Shown here in pieces: positions 60,530 through 64,000 of a stretch of 64,000 nt of DNA. The translations under genes and the position numbers were made by a program. This DNA is from Actinomycetes bacterium (GTDB lineage: Bacteria; Actinomycetota; Acidimicrobiia; Acidimicrobiales; Palsa-688), in NCBI GenBank assembly GCA_021809105.1, contig JAKBAM010000011.1:1-64000 (forward strand). The letters run 5' to 3'. Positions within the stretch are counted from its first letter, which is position 1. Each line of letters starts with the position of its first letter. The notes beneath the pieces were generated by a model. That model was not told the DNA's origin. It saw nothing but the letters and a program-made list of their open reading frames with translations, and made no database searches.

Positions 60530-61030
60530 ATGATGGACAGCAGTGATCCACAGGTCCGGCTCGCGGCCCTCGAGGAACGGGTCAAGCTCCTCGAGGACCA
60601 ACTGGCCGTTCAAAAGCTGATCAACAGCTGGGGTCCAGCAGTCGACACCGGCAACGGGGAGGCGGCGGCGGCTCTATGGACCGAAGACGGGGTCCTCGAA
60701 TCGGATCTGTCTTATCTCGTCGGACCGGCGTCCATTAGGGCGATGGTCTACGGCGAAGGGCATCAAGCCCTGATCCACGATGGTTCGGCTCACATACCGG
60801 CTTTTCCCATCGTCAATATCAATGGCGACGAAGCGCATGCAACAGGTTACACCCGCGTATACCGTCATACGGGCGACGGCTATGAGGTCTGGCGCCTTTC
60901 GGCCAATCATTGGGAGCTGAGGCGTACCGGCGACGGCTGGCGCTTGTCTAGACGGATCAACCAAGTAATCGACGGTACCGGCAAGTCGAACGAGATACTC
61001 TCTCGTGCCTTCGACGAAGGTGATTCATAG
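60530..61030 (+). CDS. SnoaL-like (NTF2-fold) protein
   Basis: 166 aa. A short coiled N-terminus (LAALEERVKLLEDQLAVQKLI) is followed by an NTF2-like/SnoaL domain (WGPAVDTGNGEAAAALWTEDGVLESDL; GPASIRAMV; AHATGYTRVYRHTGDGYEVWRLSANHWELRRTGDGWRLSRRINQ). Members are isomerases, dehydratases or small-ligand binders, and function cannot be fixed from sequence. A near-perfect Shine-Dalgarno (GGAGGAATC) precedes the ATG. It follows the DinB gene by 40 bases and may be cotranscribed. Confidence 0.78.
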   Translation: MMDSSDPQVRLAALEERVKLLEDQLAVQKLINSWGPAVDTGNGEAAAALWTEDGVLESDLSYLVGPASIRAMVYGEGHQALIHDGSAHIPAFPIVNINGDEAHATGYTRVYRHTGDGYEVWRLSANHWELRRTGDGWRLSRRINQVIDGTGKSNEILSRAFDEGDS

Positions 61031-61059
61031 GCGGAGGGACGCCTAGTCGACTTGTGTGC

Positions 61060-61113
61060 TTGGTGGCCAGTGATGGCGTGATATGGTCAGCGCCACCGGG
61101 GCACGAGAGTGCC
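61060..61113 (+). promoter_or_regulatory. promoter and leader hairpin of tRNA(CAT)
   Basis: TTGGTG (61060-61065), 16 bases, TATGGT (61082-61087) forms a candidate promoter 31 bases before the tRNA. The leader has the perfect hairpin GGCAC-GAGA-GTGCC (61100-61113), which closes on a GNRA tetraloop and is followed by ATTT. It may also end the transcript of the upstream gene. Confidence 0.45.
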
Positions 61114-61118
61114 ATTTC

Positions 61119-61191
61119 GGGCCTGTAGCTCAGCGGTTAGAGCGTGGGACTCATAATCCCTTGGTCGCGGGTTCGATCCCCGCCGGGCCCA
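61119..61191 (+). tRNA. tRNA with anticodon CAT (Met or Ile2)
   Basis: Cloverleaf with acceptor GGGCCTG/CGGGCCC (one T-G), D arm GCTC..GAGC, anticodon loop CTCATAA, T arm GGGTTCGATCCCC. Discriminator A; no encoded CCA. The TTGGTC variable region is found in both elongator Met and lysidine-modified Ile2 tRNAs, and the two cannot be told apart by eye. Confidence 0.93.
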
Positions 61192-61254
61192 CTCGTGTTT
61201 CCGTATTTCGAGCTCGGACAAGCTGAAGACCAAGACGCCAGCGCATCATGTTGG

Positions 61255-61857
61255 CTACTGGGCCGGGCATCGCCGTTCGCCCTCTACCTTCCGTATGTAG
61301 CGCTCGACGAAAGCGACGGTTTCGGCGTGTCCGCTCGACATACCGAGTGTCTCGAACTCCATGACTAGGAACCGCGAGATGCTCGACATCAAGACGGTGC
61401 ATACGATGGGCGTCCAGTCGTCGGGATCAACCCCGTAGCGCTCGAGCACCACCTCGAGCCCTTCCAGCTGCGCGGCGCGGAAGCGTTCGGCGGAGCTGGC
61501 GATCTCAGCTCGGATGACCTTGCGGTGGTTGGCCAGCGCGATGAACTCCATGGTCAGAGCGGTGCCTCTGGGATCGCGGCTGGTGTCCCACAGGGCCCAC
61601 AGCGGTTGGTCCGCGGCCAGGGCTTGGGCCTGCCGCTCGAGGCCCTGCTCGACCCTCGTCCGGTGCAGGGCCAAGAAGAGATCGTCCATCGTTCGGAAGT
61701 AGTAATGGACGAGCTGCGCCTTGAGCCCGGCCCGTGCGGCGACACGCCGCGATGTCACTGCTGCGTACCCATCCTCGAGCATGATCTCTTCGGTCGCGGC
61801 GACGAGGGCTGCTCGGGTGGCCGAGGTTTCGGTGCCGATCCGGCGGTCTGAGCTCAC
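61255..61857 (-). CDS. TetR family regulator
   Basis: 200 aa. The N-terminal helix-turn-helix (ALVAATEEIMLEDGYAAVTSRRVAARAGLKAQLVHYYFRTMDDLFLAL) is a standard TetR DNA-binding domain, followed by an all-helical ligand domain. GTG start at 61857. It lies 16 bases downstream of the P450 gene on the same strand, so they are cotranscribed and this is probably its regulator; the ligand is unknown. Confidence 0.92.
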   Translation of the reverse strand: MSSDRRIGTETSATRAALVAATEEIMLEDGYAAVTSRRVAARAGLKAQLVHYYFRTMDDLFLALHRTRVEQGLERQAQALAADQPLWALWDTSRDPRGTALTMEFIALANHRKVIRAEIASSAERFRAAQLEGLEVVLERYGVDPDDWTPIVCTVLMSSISRFLVMEFETLGMSSGHAETVAFVERYIRKVEGERRCPAQ

Positions 61858-61873
61858 CGGGGCGGCCGATCAC

Positions 61874-63154
61874 CTAGGCGCTGCGGATCGGCGTAAACTC
61901 GATGTGCAGCTCGTGGAGGCCGCGCAGGATCCAAGTTGGTTCGTACTCGAAGTGCCTGGCGCCTGGCCGACCATGGTGCTGCTCGCTCAGCCGGATGTCT
62001 CGTGTACGGTCGAGGATGCGTTGGAGGCTGACGCGGCCTTCCACCCGTGCCAGCGGGCCGCCGGGGCAAGAGTGCGGGCCGCGCCCGAAGGCGATGTGAT
62101 CTTTGTTGTTGGCGCGGTCGAGCCGGAAGTCGGCTGGACACTCGAACCGCCGAGGATCCCGGTTGGCGGCGCCGTTTAGGAGCATCACCGCCGAGCCCGC
62201 GGGGATCTCTGTCCCCCCGACGATGGTCGCTCGTCGAGCCAGGCGGAAGTCGGCCTTGACCGGGCTCTCGATCCGCAGCGCCTCTTCGATGAAATCGGGA
62301 ATCCGCTCGCTGTGAGCTCGGAGCTCGTCTTGCAAGTCCGGGTACTCGCAGAGGTACTTCAGGCCGACAGCCAGGAGCCGAGCGGTCGTCTCCTGCCCGG
62401 CAGCGAACAGGAAAGTGGCTGTGCGCACGATGGCGGTCACCTCGGGCGTGGAACCGTCGGGGTAGGTGCCCAGCGCCAGTTGCGTCAGCACGTCACCTCG
62501 CGGCTCGCGGCGGCGATCCTCGATGTAGTCGGCGAACCAGCTATCCAGCCACCCCAGCGCGTTGAGCTCCTCGTCACCGTGCCCGCCAGCGATCTCGCCC
62601 GGGGTGCCGCTCAGTCCGAACCCTTTTCGGAACCGCTGGTGGTCGGCCTCGGGCACGCCCAGGACGTCGGCCACCGCGAGCATGGCGAAAGGCTGTGCAT
62701 AGGCGCTGATGAACTCGCAATGACCCGTTTCCACGAACTCGTCGAGCTGGTTGTCGGCGAGTCGCCACATGAACGCCTCGTTCTCCTTCAGCCGCTTCGG
62801 GGTCAGCAAGCGCATGATCAGTGCCCTTTCCCGGCTGTGCGCAGGCGGGTCCATGGTGACCATGTGCTCGTTCATCGGGAGCTGATCGCGGTGGCGCTCG
62901 ATGATCCCGCTTACGTCGTCCCCCTCCAGCGGGACGGGAAAGCTGGCGAAAGGGCCGATCACCGAATTGCACGAGGAGAAGGTCTCGATGTCCCGATAGA
63001 TCTCTGACGCCTCTTCGTAACCGGACACGGCCACCACCCCATGTTGGGTGGTGGGCAGCACGGGGCACCTCGACCGCAGGTGATCGAAGTAGGGGTAAGG
63101 GTCCTCGACCAAGGACTGGTCGGTGAAGAAATCGACCGAGTCGTAGCTGGTCAC
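61874..63154 (-). CDS. cytochrome P450
   Basis: 426 aa soluble bacterial P450. The heme-binding loop FGRGPHSCPGGPLAR has the ligand Cys near residue 362. The I-helix proton-relay motif is AGQETT near residue 252. The K-helix ExxR is EEALR, and the C-helix region DPPAHSRERALI is present. Typical class using a ferredoxin and reductase supplied elsewhere. GTG start at 63154 with GGAG six to seven bases upstream. Substrate unknown; steroid, terpene or fatty-acid hydroxylation are possibilities. Confidence 0.93.
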   Translation of the reverse strand: MTSYDSVDFFTDQSLVEDPYPYFDHLRSRCPVLPTTQHGVVAVSGYEEASEIYRDIETFSSCNSVIGPFASFPVPLEGDDVSGIIERHRDQLPMNEHMVTMDPPAHSRERALIMRLLTPKRLKENEAFMWRLADNQLDEFVETGHCEFISAYAQPFAMLAVADVLGVPEADHQRFRKGFGLSGTPGEIAGGHGDEELNALGWLDSWFADYIEDRRREPRGDVLTQLALGTYPDGSTPEVTAIVRTATFLFAAGQETTARLLAVGLKYLCEYPDLQDELRAHSERIPDFIEEALRIESPVKADFRLARRATIVGGTEIPAGSAVMLLNGAANRDPRRFECPADFRLDRANNKDHIAFGRGPHSCPGGPLARVEGRVSLQRILDRTRDIRLSEQHHGRPGARHFEYEPTWILRGLHELHIEFTPIRSA

Positions 63155-63244
63155 GGTATCTCCGTTCGTAGCGGGCCAATGCTGTGCGCCTGCTTAGCAT
63201 CGGGTGATCGGCGCGTCAACACGCCGACCCCGGGCTCGCATTGC

Positions 63245-64000
63245 CTAGGTGCTGAACTGCGCCGATCGGTGGCTGAGGGCGGCGGTGGCCACCAAGACGA
63301 CGGCCAGGGCCGCCACCTCGATCGCGGTCGCAGCCGCGCCGGTACGGAAGCGCTCGTCGAACACGGCGGTGCCGATGGCCACGCTCATCAGGGGGTTGGC
63401 TGTGTTGATGGCAGGTAGGCTGGCAATCATGGGCCCCGCCCTATATGCCAGCTGGCTCAGGAGCAGGGCGCTCCCACCGACCGCGATGAGGGCGTAGAGA
63501 TCCCAGCTGGTCAGGAGCGGTATCAGTCCCCGGGTCAGTACGTCGGTGGTCAACTTGATGAGGGCGGCGCTACCGGCCAGCGCGATGCCCGCGGCCACGC
63601 CCAACAGCAGGGCCGTCTGGTCCTGGGGACGCCGACGGGCCAGCACGATGCAGGCGACGATGCCGGCTGCGCCCAGGCCGAAGGTGGCAGCTGCGGGTCC
63701 CCCGTCTATCCCGTAGGTGCCTTGGCGAGCCGGCGTAGCGGTGACGAGGAATAGCACCAGCGCCGCGACGAGCAGCAACGCCCAGCGCAGGTCGGCAGCC
63801 CGCAGAGGAGGCCCACCGACCCGACGGCTGGCCGGCAGAGCGAAGAGCACCCCTACGATGAGGAGGGGCTGCACCAACGTCAGCGGACCCTCGTGCAGGG
63901 CGAGCGCGTGCAGCCCCAGGCCCGCGCCCAGCAACACCGTGCCGATGATCCACCGCCTCGAGGTGAGACTGTTGCGGGCGAAGGCGGCCACGGCCCGCAC
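63245..64000 (-). CDS. DMT-superfamily transporter, cut by the window end
   Basis: 251 residues visible, about eight membrane helices in two halves (WIIGTVLLGAGLGLHALAL; TLVQPLLIVGVLFALP; WALLLVAALVLFLVTA; and in the second half SWDLYALIAVGGSALLLSQLAYRAGP, PLMSVAIGTAVF). The EGPLTLVQPLLIV and NTANPLMSVAIGTAVFDERF segments fit EamA-like small-molecule exporters. The apparent GTG at 64000 is only the window edge, and the N-terminus probably lies beyond it. Confidence 0.75.
   Translation of the reverse strand: MRAVAAFARNSLTSRRWIIGTVLLGAGLGLHALALHEGPLTLVQPLLIVGVLFALPASRRVGGPPLRAADLRWALLLVAALVLFLVTATPARQGTYGIDGGPAAATFGLGAAGIVACIVLARRRPQDQTALLLGVAAGIALAGSAALIKLTTDVLTRGLIPLLTSWDLYALIAVGGSALLLSQLAYRAGPMIASLPAINTANPLMSVAIGTAVFDERFRTGAAATAIEVAALAVVLVATAALSHRSAQFST

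Overview
The window is a 64 kb piece of a high-GC actinobacterial chromosome. Several features point to the Actinomycetota, probably an Acidimicrobiia-like lineage: the hrcA-dnaJ-rsmE / HIT-phoH-ybeY-corC-era / uppS-recO-glyS / dnaG-rpoD blocks, a BldD homologue, an F420-type luciferase-like oxidoreductase, a mycothiol-dependent nitroreductase homologue, a FolP2-type pterin synthase paralogue, many GTG/TTG starts, and TANNNT hexamers 6-9 bases before start codons (leaderless mRNAs). The class assignment is inference, because no rRNA gene is present.

Layout. 1-4560 is a decayed accessory region beside tRNA-Ala(GGC). It holds an AbiEi-like/Fic fusion gene with repeated operator-like sites, an orphan 90-aa gene, a truncated IS21-family istA that appears inserted in the end of a frameshifted IS4-family transposase, and the remnant of an AlpA/excisionase gene cut by the IS4 element. 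4777-23620 is mostly housekeeping: leuS, a two-domain glycosyltransferase, PAC2, an APH-like phosphotransferase, a YbbN-like thioredoxin, folP2, holA, a TauE/SafE permease, rpsT, a cytidylate-kinase-like gene, lepA, photolyase, an aldo/keto reductase, and hrcA-dnaJ-rsmE. 23721-31345 is a compact Tad/Flp pilus locus: promoter, cpaF, tadB, tadC, a small pilin-like gene, two TadE-like genes and a TadG-like gene. A second module follows, with its own leaderless promoter: a membrane pseudokinase, a membrane LysM protein and a small membrane protein. 31369-38972 holds hemW, bldD with an intact c-di-GMP signature, an orphan CoxL/xanthine-dehydrogenase-type large subunit, uspA, an MpaB-like gene and an MFS exporter. 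39080-41577 has the remaining Tad assembly genes (CpaE-like, CpaB-like), divergent from a small excisionase/BldC-like regulator. 41639-58883 returns to the conserved core: an LSm-like protein, HIT, phoH, ybeY, corC, era, an F420 oxidoreductase, dinG, uppS, recO, glyS, ppdK, dnaG, rpoD and a pterin dehydratase. 58945-64000 has tRNA-Asn followed by three perfect 20-bp repeats, a nitroreductase, DinB and SnoaL-like proteins, tRNA(CAT), a P450-TetR pair and a DMT transporter cut by the window end.

How it fits together. The usually near-contiguous hrcA-dnaJ-rsmE-phoH-ybeY-era block is split here by about 18.6 kb carrying two Tad clusters and two Bld-type regulators. The candidate undescribed system is this pilus locus: core secretion genes, a catalytically dead kinase-like membrane protein and a LysM membrane anchor, with a c-di-GMP-responsive BldD homologue nearby. 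Any regulatory link between them is inference.
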